A DNA stretch of 64,000 nt from Burkholderiales bacterium (GCA_016195825.1 JACPYV010000032.1:18145-82144), one strand, 5' to 3'. Positions 35,663 through 44,614 are shown, counted from the first letter of the stretch. Notes: a model not told the origin generated them from the letters alone. Program-made: numbers and translations.

Positions 35663-36208
35663 ATGTTGTTGCATTCGATTCGCCCGCTGGCCGTCCTCGC
35701 GACGCTGGCGTTCGCCCTCACCGGCGCAGCCCACGCCACCCTGGCCGTCGGCGCTGCCGCGCCCGAATTCAGCGCGGAGGCGGCCGTTGGCGGCCAGCCG
35801 TTCAAGTTCAAGCTGGCCGAGGCGCTCAAGCAAGGGCCGGTCGTCCTGTACTTCTATCCCAAGGCCTTCACCAGCGGCTGCACCGTCGAGGCCCACCAGT
35901 TCGCCGAGGCGACGGACAAGTTCAAGGCTCGTGGCGTGACCGTCATCGGCATGTCCAATGACGACATCGACACGCTGAAGAAGTTCAGCGTCGAGGCCTG
36001 CCGCAGCAAGTTCGCCGTCGCCGCGGATGCGGGTGGCAAGGTCATCAAGGACTACGACGTCGCGCTGAAGATGGTGCCCGGCACCATGGCTGACCGCGTC
36101 TCCTACCTGATCAGCGCGGACGGCAAGGTCGCCGCGGTGCACGCCAGCATGAACCCCGACGGCCACATCGACGCGATGCTGAAGGCCGCCGAACAGCTGA
36201 AGAAGTGA
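35663..36208 (+). CDS. Periplasmic peroxiredoxin (AhpC/TSA, BCP-like)
   Basis: 181 residues with a signal peptide (about 1–25, AAHAT). Thioredoxin-fold peroxidase with peroxidatic Cys73 in YPKAFTSGCTVEA and a second Cys113 (SVEACRSKF) suited to resolve it. It would reduce peroxides in the periplasm with electrons from a partner thiol protein. The bacterioferritin-comigratory type is the best fit. Its stop overlaps the amidase GTG (GTGA), so the two are coupled although functionally unlike. Confidence 0.88.
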   Translation: MLLHSIRPLAVLATLAFALTGAAHATLAVGAAAPEFSAEAAVGGQPFKFKLAEALKQGPVVLYFYPKAFTSGCTVEAHQFAEATDKFKARGVTVIGMSNDDIDTLKKFSVEACRSKFAVAADAGGKVIKDYDVALKMVPGTMADRVSYLISADGKVAAVHASMNPDGHIDAMLKAAEQLKK

Positions 36209-37599
36209 TTCAGCTCAGCGTGGCCGAGCTGCTGGCGGCTTATGCTCAGCGCAGGCTGTCGCCGGTCGAGGTCATGCAGGCCGTGCTGGGGCATGCCGGC
36301 CGGCGCGAGCATGAGCTGCATGCGCTGTGCGCCGTCGATGGCGACGCCGCACTGGCCGCCGCCCGCGCCAGCGAGGCCCGCTGGCAGGCCGGCACCGCGC
36401 TGGAACTGGACGGTGTGCCCGTCACGCTGAAGGAGAACATCGCCCAGCCCGGCGTCGCCTACCGCCTGGGCACCGCAGCGACCGCCGATGACGCGACGGC
36501 CGACTTCGAGGCCCCACCTGCCGCGCGGCTGCGTGAGGCCGGTGCCATCGCCTGGGCGCGCACCACCATGCCCGACTACGGCATGTTGAGCTCGGGCCTG
36601 TCCAGTCTGTATGCCGAGCCGGCGCGCAATCCCTGGGACACAGCGCTGACGCCCGGCGGCTCCAGTGCCGGTGCCGCCGCCGCTGCTGCTGCCGGCTACG
36701 GGCCGCTGCACCTGGGCACCGACATCGGCGGCTCCATCCGCCTGCCTGCCGGCTGGTGCGGTTTGGTGGGCCTCAAGCCCAGCCATGGCCGCGTGCCCAT
36801 CAAGCCGGCCTACGCCGGCCGCGTCGCCGGGCCGCTGACGCGCACTGTGGAGGACGCCGCGCTGATGCTGGCCGTGCTCGCCCAGCCTGATGCGCGTGAC
36901 CCGACGCAATTGCCGCCAGGGCCGTTCCTGCCCCGTTCCGTCGAGCTTCGCGGCCTTCGCATCGGCCTCTGGACGGACGCTGGCTGGGGCGAGGCGGTGC
37001 AGCCCGAGGTCATGGCCGCCGTCACGGCCGCCGCGCGTGCGTTTGAGCAGGCCGGTGCCGTCGTCGAGCCGCTGCCCGCCTTCACGACGCGCGAGATGGC
37101 CGATGGCATCGACCGTTTCTGGCGCATGCGATCCTGGCTGGACATCTCCGCCCTGGCGGCCGAGCGGCGCGCGCGCGTGCTGCCGTACATCCTCGACTGG
37201 GTGGCCCCGGCAGCGGGCTATGACGGCGGCACCGTGTTCCGCGGCTACAGCCAGATGCAGGCCCTGCGCGAGGCCGCCAACGCGGCCTGCGAGGCGTTTG
37301 ATTTCGTGCTGTCGCCGGTCAGCCCGATGCCGGCCTACCCGGCGCACCTGGCCAGCCAGCTGAACGACCCGCAGCGACCCTTCGAGCACATCGCCTTCAC
37401 GCTGCCCTTCAACATGAGCGAGCAGCCGGCGTTGTCCATCAACGCGGGCTACACGTCAGCTGGCCTGCAGCCCCTTCCGATAGGCCTGCAGATCATCGGC
37501 CGGCGCTTTGACGATGCCGGCGTGCTGGCCCTGGGCGCGGCCTGGGAGCAGTTGCGGCCAGCCCAGCGGCCCTGGCCGTTCAAGGGCGGCCGCGCTTGA
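36205..37599 (+). CDS. Amidase-signature hydrolase
   Basis: 464 residues, the usual family length. Ser-cisSer-Lys triad: Lys76 (VTLKENIAQP), cis-Ser in GGSSAGAAAA (153–154) and nucleophile Ser177 (GTDIGGSIRLPAGWCG). A typical C-terminal PIGLQIIGRRFDDAGVLALG follows. GTG start coupled to the peroxiredoxin. Family members hydrolyse amides or act as GatA; no gatB or gatC is near, so a catabolic amidase is likelier. Substrate unknown. Confidence 0.88.
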   Translation: MIQLSVAELLAAYAQRRLSPVEVMQAVLGHAGRREHELHALCAVDGDAALAAARASEARWQAGTALELDGVPVTLKENIAQPGVAYRLGTAATADDATADFEAPPAARLREAGAIAWARTTMPDYGMLSSGLSSLYAEPARNPWDTALTPGGSSAGAAAAAAAGYGPLHLGTDIGGSIRLPAGWCGLVGLKPSHGRVPIKPAYAGRVAGPLTRTVEDAALMLAVLAQPDARDPTQLPPGPFLPRSVELRGLRIGLWTDAGWGEAVQPEVMAAVTAAARAFEQAGAVVEPLPAFTTREMADGIDRFWRMRSWLDISALAAERRARVLPYILDWVAPAAGYDGGTVFRGYSQMQALREAANAACEAFDFVLSPVSPMPAYPAHLASQLNDPQRPFEHIAFTLPFNMSEQPALSINAGYTSAGLQPLPIGLQIIGRRFDDAGVLALGAAWEQLRPAQRPWPFKGGRA

Positions 37600-37630
37600 T
37601 GCCAGCCTGACCAGCCCGGCCTGCCCCCGT

Positions 37631-38116
37631 TCAGCCGTGCGGCAAGCCCGTCGGGACTGCGTGCGCCGGCAGGCCGGCTTCGCCAAGCGTGCGGTCGACC
37701 TCGGCCCAGGCCGCCGCGGCATCGGTGCAGACCCGTGTCGGCCGGCTTTGCCGGTAGACCGAGACCATGTGGCGCACCATGGGGGTGTCCTCGTCGCCGG
37801 GCGCGATGAGCAGGATGGTGGCCAGCGGCAGCGTTCGGCGGGTCACGAAGCTGGCTACCGTCTCGTTGAACTCGCGCATCCCGCCCTCGTCGATCAGCAG
37901 CGGCCGGCGGAAGTCCATCAGGCTGACATAGCGCCCGTCGGCCGGTATGCGGGCCGCCGCGATGTGGGTGCCTCGATTGGCCGCGGCCATCAGCGCAGCA
38001 TCAAAGGGGCCCTGAGCGATGTAGTGCATCACCCGGCCCTGCAGGCCCACGCTGACGCGGCCGAACCCCTGGGTGTCGGGCTGTTCGTGCAGAGGCGTGG
38101 GGTCGGGCTGGGTCAC
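37631..38116 (-). CDS. Small paralogous protein A of a three-gene unit (STAS-like fold?)
   Basis: 161 residues from a GTG (VTQPDPTPLHEQ); an ATG at 38245 would extend into the previous gene. GFGRVSVGLQGRVMHYIAQGPFDAALMAA matches its paralogue at 39642–40121 over most of its length (FGRVSVG-Q-GRVM, EGPFDAELMAA, RIPAD, SRPTR/SRPVR). The hydrophobic-strand pattern and short length suggest a STAS/SpoIIAA-like regulatory fold, but I cannot confirm it. It is third in an operon with a Rossmann-like protein between it and its paralogue. Confidence 0.7.
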   Translation of the reverse strand: MTQPDPTPLHEQPDTQGFGRVSVGLQGRVMHYIAQGPFDAALMAAANRGTHIAAARIPADGRYVSLMDFRRPLLIDEGGMREFNETVASFVTRRTLPLATILLIAPGDEDTPMVRHMVSVYRQSRPTRVCTDAAAAWAEVDRTLGEAGLPAHAVPTGLPHG

Positions 38117-38172
38117 GGAGCGGGCGTTGGCGGTGCTGCACCCATATTGTGCGATGGCGCCGCGACGCTCGC

Positions 38173-39645
38173 TCAGCGGCGTTTGACGAAGCCCAGCAGC
38201 GCGGCCATCGGCAGCACCGAGCGCGGCAGATAGGGCAGGCGCCACAGGCCGCCGTGGTTGGCTGTGTGCACCAGCAGCTTCAGCGGATGGGCGAAGTCAC
38301 GTGGTGCGGTGCGCAGCTGGTGCACCCACATCGCGGCCATCAGCGCGTTCGTCGTGGTCGGCTCGAAGACCTCTACGCCAAACGCCTTCGCACCGCGAAA
38401 GCCCGCCGCCAGCAGCGGGTTGGAGACGACCGAGGCCGTCGTGGTGCTGGGCGCCACATTGAAGGCCACGCGGTGTCCCTCTGCGCGGGCCACCAGCGCC
38501 CGCCACTGCTGCACCCGTTTGGCCAGCGCATAGTTGGGACCTTGCTCGACGACCAGCGCGTCCACCAGGCCCCAGCGGCCAAAGTCGCCGGCGTCGATCA
38601 GTGCCTCGATGTGCGGCGCGAAGCCGCGCCCGCCGCTGGAGAGTCGCGCGCCGAACTGGGCCAGCTTCTTGACGACACCGCGTTCGGCGTAACGCTGCAT
38701 CACGGCGTCGGCCAGGTCCGCGGGCACGGCGAAGACATCTGTCGGCGTGGCCATGTAGGCGAGCTGGGTGCGCGGGTCTGCCGCGCACAGCGTCGCGCTG
38801 ATGGCATCCATGGCCAGGGACACGCGCAGATGGCGTTCACCGTCCAGGTAGGCGAGGTTGGCGATGCTCAGGGGGCGGTCCAGTGCAGCCAGCCAGGCGG
38901 CGATCTCGGGCGTGTCGGCCAGCAGGTCGACGCCAGCACGGGCGACATCCAGTGGCTGGCCCGGGGCGACCGGTGCGGTTAGCGTCGCGTTGCCGGCCGC
39001 AACGGTGGCGGCGATGCGCTTCCAGGTCGCCGCGCGGGCCAAGTCGATGCCGACCAGGTTGGCACGCCATCGGGCCAGCCAGGCCAGCGGCCCGGCCTCG
39101 CTGCCCGCACCCAGCAGCACCAGGTGCTGGTCCGAAAGGTCAAACCAGTCGGGGTGAGCCAGGCAGTCGCGCAGCGCGGCGGCGTGGGCGGGCTCGCAGA
39201 TGCCGGCCTTCTCCCAGCGGTCGATCTGGCGTGCCAAAGCGTCGCCGGCCAGCTCCCTGCCCTGGTGTGGCACGCTCCAGGGTGCCGGCGCGGCGTCACC
39301 GTCGCCGCGCAGTTGCACCGTCTGCAAGGCTTGGCGCGGTGCGCGCATTGCGTCTGCCAGGGCGACCGGTTTGCTGCCACGCAAGAAGGGCAGTTCGCCC
39401 CAAGCCGCAGCCAGCCCAGCACGCGCGGACGCGATCGTGCCGACCGGCCTGGCCGCCTGCGCCTGGACCAGCGCACGCCAATGGCGCGGATAGGCGTGGC
39501 GCCAGTCGCGCTCGGCGATGACGGCGTCGGCCGCGGCGGGATCGAGCCCGCGCAGCGCCGCCGCGACGATGCGCTGACCTGGCGCCCCGGAGGCGCGCTT
39601 GCCCTTGGCATCGAGCGGCCATTGCAGGCCGTTGGCATCACTCAT
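38173..39645 (-). CDS. Conserved protein of unknown function with a Rossmann-like segment
   Basis: 490 residues starting MSDANGLQWPLD. A Rossmann-like nucleotide- or SAM-binding loop is visible at about 175–200 (HLVLLGAGSEAGPLAWLARW, then VGIDLARAATWKRI). The rest has conserved patches (EPTTTNALMAAMWVHQL; FNVAPSTTTASV) and a hydrophobic C-terminus (LPYLPRSVLPMAALLGF). It reads like a methyltransferase or oxidoreductase of no named family. Its ATG overlaps the stop of the upstream paralogue, and another paralogue follows. Confidence 0.75.
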   Translation of the reverse strand: MSDANGLQWPLDAKGKRASGAPGQRIVAAALRGLDPAAADAVIAERDWRHAYPRHWRALVQAQAARPVGTIASARAGLAAAWGELPFLRGSKPVALADAMRAPRQALQTVQLRGDGDAAPAPWSVPHQGRELAGDALARQIDRWEKAGICEPAHAAALRDCLAHPDWFDLSDQHLVLLGAGSEAGPLAWLARWRANLVGIDLARAATWKRIAATVAAGNATLTAPVAPGQPLDVARAGVDLLADTPEIAAWLAALDRPLSIANLAYLDGERHLRVSLAMDAISATLCAADPRTQLAYMATPTDVFAVPADLADAVMQRYAERGVVKKLAQFGARLSSGGRGFAPHIEALIDAGDFGRWGLVDALVVEQGPNYALAKRVQQWRALVARAEGHRVAFNVAPSTTTASVVSNPLLAAGFRGAKAFGVEVFEPTTTNALMAAMWVHQLRTAPRDFAHPLKLLVHTANHGGLWRLPYLPRSVLPMAALLGFVKRR

Positions 39646-40121
39646 GGCTGGGGTGGTGGTTCTTGCGTGGGTAGGCCCGCGGCGGCCAGGTCCGCGTTGA
39701 CCAGGGCCCACGCCACCTCGAAGTTGTCAGCACGCCGCACCGGGCGGCTGGCGCGCCAGATGTCCATCAGCGCAGGCAGACGCTCGATGCCCGGGATGCC
39801 GGGGCGCACGAGGAAAACGGTGGAGATGGCGACCAGGCCGCGCGACGCGAAGCTGTCGATGCTGGCGCGCAACTGGGTCAGCGCGTCGGCATCCATCTGC
39901 AGGCTGCCGCGGATCTCCAGCAGGTCGCCGAAGCGGCGATCCGCCGGCAGGCGCTTGCCGGCCAGCGCGATGGCGCGCCGGGTGGCGGCCATCAGTTCGG
40001 CGTCGAACGGGCCCTCGGCCACGGACATCATCACGCGGCCCTGCACACCCACGCTGACGCGGCCGAAGCTGCGCCGGAGGGCGGGGCGGCGGGAGGGGGG
40101 CAGGGTGGGGGAGGCACTCAT
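39642..40121 (-). CDS. Small paralogous protein B of a three-gene unit (STAS-like fold?)
   Basis: 159 residues starting MSASPTLPPSRR. FGRVSVGVQGRVMMSVAEGPFDAELMAA and RLPADRRFGDLLEIRG are shared with the paralogue at 37631–38116. It is the first gene of the unit, overlaps the 490-residue gene (ATGA), and is divergent from the GST gene. The two paralogues may bind or regulate the central protein. Function unknown. Confidence 0.7.
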   Translation of the reverse strand: MSASPTLPPSRRPALRRSFGRVSVGVQGRVMMSVAEGPFDAELMAATRRAIALAGKRLPADRRFGDLLEIRGSLQMDADALTQLRASIDSFASRGLVAISTVFLVRPGIPGIERLPALMDIWRASRPVRRADNFEVAWALVNADLAAAGLPTQEPPPQP

Positions 40122-40161
40122 GATGTGCGACGATTTTGCACGCTCGATGAAGGAGTCAGTG

Positions 40162-40782
40162 ATGTTGACCTTGTATGGCACCAAGGGTTCGGGTTCGGCT
40201 GCCGTGGAGGCGGCGCTGGCCCGGGCCGGCATGGCCTATACCGGCGTCGATGCCGCGTCCTGGAACCCCGGCCCCGGGCGCGACGAGCTGCTGCGCGTGA
40301 ACCCGCTGGGCCAGATCCCGACGCTGCTGCTGCCCGACGGCATGGCGTTGACGGAGAGCGCGGCCATCCTCATCCACCTGGGCCTTGTCGCTGCGCCGGG
40401 CCTGTTGCTGCCCAGCGACGCCGGCGCGCGGGCGCGGGTGCTGCGCGGCCTCGTCTACATCGCGGCCAACTGCTATGCAGCCATCAGCGTCATCGACTAC
40501 CCGGAGCGCTGGTGCGACCCTTGCGAGGACACGGTGAAGGCGCAGATCCGTGCCGGCACGCGGGCGCGGCTGCACGAGCACTGGCGCGTGTTCGCCGACG
40601 AGTTCAGCATCGGCTTCGACGCCGGCTCGCCCGGTGCACTGGAGCTGCTGGCGACCGTCGTGTCCAAATGGTCCGGCAGCCGGGCCCACCTGCAGGCCGA
40701 ACGGCCAGCGTTCCATGCCCAGCTGCTGCGCGTCGAGCAGCATCCGGACGTCGCGCCGGTCTTCCGACGCCACTGGCCCTAG
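40162..40782 (+). CDS. Glutathione S-transferase family protein
   Basis: 206 residues; AGGAG precedes the ATG. Thioredoxin-like N-terminal domain with LYGTKGSGSAAVEAAL in place of the usual CxxC-like patch, then NPLGQIPTLLLPDGMALTESAAILIHL (glutathione-binding P and ES). An all-helical C-terminal domain ends FRRHWP. Typical soluble GST; substrate unknown. Its end overlaps the exporter permease by 4 bases. Confidence 0.87.
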   Translation: MLTLYGTKGSGSAAVEAALARAGMAYTGVDAASWNPGPGRDELLRVNPLGQIPTLLLPDGMALTESAAILIHLGLVAAPGLLLPSDAGARARVLRGLVYIAANCYAAISVIDYPERWCDPCEDTVKAQIRAGTRARLHEHWRVFADEFSIGFDAGSPGALELLATVVSKWSGSRAHLQAERPAFHAQLLRVEQHPDVAPVFRRHWP

Positions 40783-41906
40783 TCAACCGTGCGGCGGTAG
40801 CGCAGCAGCGCCACGCCGCCAGCCACGGCCAGGAAGGCCAGCATGGGCCACAGCTCCGGCATCAGCTCTGCCGCGCCCGAGCCCTTGAGCATCACGCCGC
40901 GCACGATGCGCAGGAAGTGCGTCAGCGGCAGCGCCTCGCCCAGTGTCTGTGCCCAGCCGGGCATGCCGCGGAACGGGAACATGAAGCCCGACAGCAGCAT
41001 GGACGGCAGGAAGAAGAAGAACGTCAGCTGCAGCGCCTGCAACTGGTTGCGCGCCAGCGTCGAGAACGTGAAGCCCACGCCCAGGTTGGCCAGCATGAAC
41101 ACGCCGATCATCGCCAGCAGCAGCGCAGCGCTGCCCACCATGGGCACGTCGAACAGCACAAATGCCGCGCCGAGGATGACGCCCAGCTGCACGTAGCCCA
41201 GCACCACGTAGGGCAGGATCTTGCCCACCATGACCTCCAGCGGTCGCACCGGCGTGGCCAGCAGGTTCTCCATCGTGCCGCGCTCGCGTTCGCGCGTCAT
41301 CGCCAGCGAGGTCAGCATCACCATGGTCATGGTCAAGATGGTGCCCACCAGGCCGGGCACGATGTTGTAGCGCGACAAGCCCTCGGGGTTGTAGCGACGC
41401 TGGATGCGCACCTCGAAGGGTTGGGCGGCCGCCGCACGCGGGGCCAGCGCGCCGCGCAGGTCGCGGGCCAGCGCCGTGCTGCCCAGCTGGCTCAACGCGG
41501 CGAGGGCGTTGCCCCCGGCCGAGGGGTCTGTCGCGTCGGCGGCGATCAGCACGGCAGGTTTCTCGCCGCGCACGATGCGAGCGCCGAAGTCGTCCGGTAC
41601 GACCACGAGGAACTGGATGTCGCCGCTTTGCAGCAGCGCGTCACCGCGTGCTTCCGAGAGGCCGGTCTCGACGACGCGGAAGTAGCCGCTGGTCTGCAGC
41701 GTCGCGACCAGGCTGCGCGCCATGGGGCTGGTGTCCTGGCTGACGACCGCGGTCGGCAGGCCCTTGGGGTCGGTGTTGATCGCGTAGCCGAACAGCACCA
41801 GCTGCAGGATCGGCACGGCCACGGCCATCGCAAAGGTCAGGCGGTCGCGCAGCATCTGCTGCACCTCCTTCAGCGCGATCGCGAACATGCGGGCCAGCGC
41901 TTGCAT
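40779..41906 (-). CDS. ABC-2-type exporter permease
   Basis: 375 residues. One N-terminal helix (LTFAMAVAVPILQLVLFGYAI) is followed by a large external domain (about 50–180), then five helices, with the conserved RERERGTMENLLATPVRPLEVMVGK. This is the YhhJ/YbhS-type ABC-2 permease of drug exporters. Only one such permease is here; many relatives have two. It starts 1 base before the ATPase stop (TGATG). Confidence 0.88.
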   Translation of the reverse strand: MQALARMFAIALKEVQQMLRDRLTFAMAVAVPILQLVLFGYAINTDPKGLPTAVVSQDTSPMARSLVATLQTSGYFRVVETGLSEARGDALLQSGDIQFLVVVPDDFGARIVRGEKPAVLIAADATDPSAGGNALAALSQLGSTALARDLRGALAPRAAAAQPFEVRIQRRYNPEGLSRYNIVPGLVGTILTMTMVMLTSLAMTRERERGTMENLLATPVRPLEVMVGKILPYVVLGYVQLGVILGAAFVLFDVPMVGSAALLLAMIGVFMLANLGVGFTFSTLARNQLQALQLTFFFFLPSMLLSGFMFPFRGMPGWAQTLGEALPLTHFLRIVRGVMLKGSGAAELMPELWPMLAFLAVAGGVALLRYRRTVD

Positions 41907-42652
41907 CAGGCGGCCGGCTCGAAGTTGTCGGTCGCCTGGCTGACGAGCCTGACGAAAGCGTCCTCCAGATCCTTCGCGCCGGCTTCCCTCACGACGGACG
42001 CCGCCGTGCCGCGCGCCAGCACGCGGCCATAGGCGATGTAGACCAGCTCGTCGCAGCGTTCGGCCTCGTCCATGTAGTGCGTGGAGACCAGCACGGTGAT
42101 GCCCTCGCCAGCGAGCTGGTGGATCTGGTCCCAGAACTCGCGACGCGCCTTGGGGTCCACGCCGGCGGTGGGCTCGTCCAGCAGCAGCAGGCGCGGCTGG
42201 TGCAGCAGGCAGGCAGCCAGTGCCAGGCGCTGCTTCCAGCCGCCGGACAGCGTGCCGGCCAGCTGCTTCTGGCGGCTGGACAGGCCCAGGCGGTCGAGCG
42301 CCTCGTCGACGGCCTCGCGGCGCCTGGGCATGGAGAACAGCCGCGCGATGAAGTCCAGGTTCTCGCGGATGGAGAGGTCCTCGTAGAGCCCGAACTTCTG
42401 CGTCATGTAGCCAACCTGGCGCTTGACCTCCGCGGCCTGGCGGCGGAAGTCCAGCCCGAGCACGCGGCCCTCGCCGGCATCGGGCGTCAGCAGCCCGCAC
42501 AGCATGCGCAGAGAGGTCGTCTTGCCGCTGCCGTTGGGGCCCAGGAAGCCGACGATGCAGCCAGTGGCCACCTGCATGTCGACGCCGTCGACGACCTTGC
42601 GGCCGGCGTAGGCCTTGCTCAGCCCTCGGACATCAATCGCCAAGTCGGTCAT
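41906..42652 (-). CDS. ABC exporter ATP-binding protein
   Basis: 248 residues, single ATPase domain. Walker A GPNGSGKTTSLRM (about 39–51), Q loop YMTQKFGLYED, signature LSGGWKQRLALAACLL, Walker B LLLLDEPTAGVD, switch STHYMDEA. It resembles the daunorubicin/Ybh-type exporter ATPase. Coupled to the permease (TGATG) and to the HlyD gene (ATGA). Confidence 0.9.
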   Translation of the reverse strand: MTDLAIDVRGLSKAYAGRKVVDGVDMQVATGCIVGFLGPNGSGKTTSLRMLCGLLTPDAGEGRVLGLDFRRQAAEVKRQVGYMTQKFGLYEDLSIRENLDFIARLFSMPRRREAVDEALDRLGLSSRQKQLAGTLSGGWKQRLALAACLLHQPRLLLLDEPTAGVDPKARREFWDQIHQLAGEGITVLVSTHYMDEAERCDELVYIAYGRVLARGTAASVVREAGAKDLEDAFVRLVSQATDNFEPAA

Positions 42653-43593
42653 GGAGTGACATCCAGCGGCTGCCCCGGATGCAACCGCTCCGCATCCTCG
42701 GCCTTCACCGGCCGCGCCTCGACGAGGAAGACCAGCTTGTCGCGCTGCTGGTTGGAGTAGATGACCGGTGGCGTGTACTCCGGCCCGCTGGCGATGAAGC
42801 TGATGCGCGCGGGGATGGCCGCGCCGCAGCCGTCGCAGTGCAGGCTGACGGGCGCATCCAGCCTGAGCCCGCCCACGGACGACTGTGGCACGTAGAAGCG
42901 GGCCTTGCGGTTGGCCGGCGGCAGCAGCGCCAGCACCGGCTGGCCGGCGGCGACCCATTCGCCCGGGCGCATGAAGATGTCCTGCACCCTGGCCGCCATC
43001 GGCGCGCCCTGGCGCTTTTGCTCGACACGCCAGGCCGTCTGCGCGCGGCCGCTCTGCGCAGCGTCGGCCAGTGCGCGGGCAGCACTGCGCGCGTCGTCGC
43101 GGGCGGGCAGCTGCGCCACGGCCAGCGCGGCCTCCAGCTCGGCGACGCGGGCGCGCGCCTGCGCCAGCGTGGTCGTCGCGTCGTCCATGCGTGCCTTGGC
43201 GACGAAGCCCTGCGTCAACAGCTGCTGCTGACGAGCCAGATCGATGACGGCCAGCCGCTCGGCCGCGCGGGCCTGGTCCAACTGCGCCCGCGTCATGGCC
43301 ACCTCGGGCGCGCGGCGGCCCTTGTCGGCGTCCTGCGCCTGGGCGTTGGCGCTGTGCGCGCGGGCCTGCGCCTCGGCGTCGGCCGCCAGCTCGGGCGTCG
43401 CGTCCAGCTCGAACAAGGCCTGCCCCGCCGTGATGGCTTCGCCCGAGCGCACCGCCAGCGTGGTCAGCCGACCGGCCACGGGCGGCGCGATGTAGACCAG
43501 CTCGGCCTCGGCATAACCCGTCCAGCCCGGCGGCGGCCCGGCCGTGCAGGCAGCAAGCAGTGCTGGGATGGACAACAGGGCAATGCGTTTCAT
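42649..43593 (-). CDS. HlyD-family periplasmic adaptor
   Basis: 314 residues. Lipoprotein-like signal (LLAACTAG, Cys 16). Biotinyl-lipoyl-like start GYAEAELVYIAPPVAGRL; a long coiled coil with Ala/Gln/Arg repeats (about 70–175, e.g. DQARAAERLAVIDLARQQQ); then a barrel domain (APVSLHCDGC, SGPEYTPPVIYSNQQ). The YhiI/YbhG type, it would connect the ABC-2 permease to an outer-membrane channel not found here. Confidence 0.88.
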   Translation of the reverse strand: MKRIALLSIPALLAACTAGPPPGWTGYAEAELVYIAPPVAGRLTTLAVRSGEAITAGQALFELDATPELAADAEAQARAHSANAQAQDADKGRRAPEVAMTRAQLDQARAAERLAVIDLARQQQLLTQGFVAKARMDDATTTLAQARARVAELEAALAVAQLPARDDARSAARALADAAQSGRAQTAWRVEQKRQGAPMAARVQDIFMRPGEWVAAGQPVLALLPPANRKARFYVPQSSVGGLRLDAPVSLHCDGCGAAIPARISFIASGPEYTPPVIYSNQQRDKLVFLVEARPVKAEDAERLHPGQPLDVTP

Positions 43594-43603
43594 GCTTGGC
43601 TCC

Positions 43604-44233
43604 TCACACGCCGCTCGCCAGGCCCAGCAGCGCCCATTCGATGCGTCGCTGCAGCGCAGCGTCGGAAAGTACCTCGGCGTCGACCGTGGTCAGCAGCGGA
43701 GGCGGCACTGCGGCGATGGCCTTCATGCCGCCCACCAGCAGCAAGGGCGCCACGACCGCGCCCATCAGGAAGGAGAAGCGCGTCAGCAGCGGCTGCGGCG
43801 GCAGGCGACCCTGCGCCTGCGCCTCCTGCATCAACGCCATCAGCACGCCCAGGTGGCGCGGCGCGTTGGCGCGCAGAAAGTCCTGTGCGACGGCTTCACC
43901 GCCCTGTGCATCGGCCCACACGCGGGCGATCAGCGGCCGGTTCTCGCGCACGAAGCGGGCCACGCCCAGCAGCGCGGCGGCCAGGCGCTCCATCACGTCG
44001 GCGTCGCCCTGACTGTGCAGCGACAGCGCGTCGAACATGTCCTCGTAGTGCTGCTGCAGCAGCGCGCGCCGGAAGGCGTCCTTGCTGCCGAAGTGGTAAT
44101 GCACCATCGCCGGGTTCACGCCCGCGGCTTCGGCGACGCGGCGCACCGACAGCCCGGCGCAACCCAGCGCGGGGTACAGGCTGGCGCCGGCGGCGAGCAG
44201 CGCCTGGTCCTGGGCTTGGCTGGGGCGGGGCAT
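43604..44233 (-). CDS. TetR-family repressor of the ABC exporter (CecR-like)
   Basis: 209 residues starting MPRPSQAQD. N-terminal helix-turn-helix with GLSVRRVAEAAGVNPAMVHYHFGSKDAF, typical of TetR; a CecR/YbiH-like C-terminal domain follows, with the ligand pocket not identifiable. First gene of the exporter operon. A 30-bp palindrome sits just before the ATG. The -35 TTGTCA (44265–44270) and -10 AATAAT (44241–44246), 18 bases apart, lie inside it, putting the start of transcription at or next to the ATG, so the message may be leaderless. Confidence 0.88.
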   Translation of the reverse strand: MPRPSQAQDQALLAAGASLYPALGCAGLSVRRVAEAAGVNPAMVHYHFGSKDAFRRALLQQHYEDMFDALSLHSQGDADVMERLAAALLGVARFVRENRPLIARVWADAQGGEAVAQDFLRANAPRHLGVLMALMQEAQAQGRLPPQPLLTRFSFLMGAVVAPLLLVGGMKAIAAVPPPLLTTVDAEVLSDAALQRRIEWALLGLASGV

Positions 44234-44237
44234 GGGG

Positions 44238-44267
44238 TCAATTATTGGTCGGTCGACCAATAATTGA
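44238..44267. promoter_or_regulatory. TetR operator overlapping its own promoter
   Basis: Two exact 13-base arms (TCAATTATTGGTC and its complement) around a 4-base GGTC spacer. This AT-rich palindrome contrasts with the surrounding GC-rich DNA and covers the predicted promoter, so repressor binding would block polymerase. Confidence 0.75.
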
Positions 44268-44304
44268 CAAGGCGAGGTTTTACATCCAGCCCGCAGCGGC
44301 GGGT

Positions 44305-44613
44305 TCAGCGTTCTTCGGGTGGGCGGCCGGCAAGCGCCTCAACCAGTTTCGCATGGGCTTTGAGGTCGACGGGCCTGAGCTTGGGCACAGTCCGTGCCGG
44401 ATAGTCACCGAGGTAGTTGCCGCCCTTCCAGTCCCGGGCCGGGCGCACCGGCCGGGGCACGAAGCCGCCGCCGCAGTTGGGGCAGACGTTGCCCAGCAGG
44501 CCCTCGGCGCAGGCCTCGCAGAAGGTGCACTCGAAGCTGCAGATGCGGGCGTTCGTTGAGGCCGGTGGCAGGGCCACCGCGCAGTGTTCGCAGCAGGGGC
44601 GGAGCTCCAGCAT
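44305..44613 (-). CDS. DUF1272 zinc-binding protein
   Basis: 102 residues starting MLELRPCCEHC. A Cys-rich zinc-ribbon-like segment, CCEHCAVALPPASTNARICSFECTFCEAC then CPNCGGG (listed as residues 7–35 and about 44–50), matches DUF1272. Cytoplasmic and probably metal-binding; no role is known. It begins immediately after the upstream GST gene. Confidence 0.85.
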   Translation of the reverse strand: MLELRPCCEHCAVALPPASTNARICSFECTFCEACAEGLLGNVCPNCGGGFVPRPVRPARDWKGGNYLGDYPARTVPKLRPVDLKAHAKLVEALAGRPPEER

Positions 44614-44614
44614 G

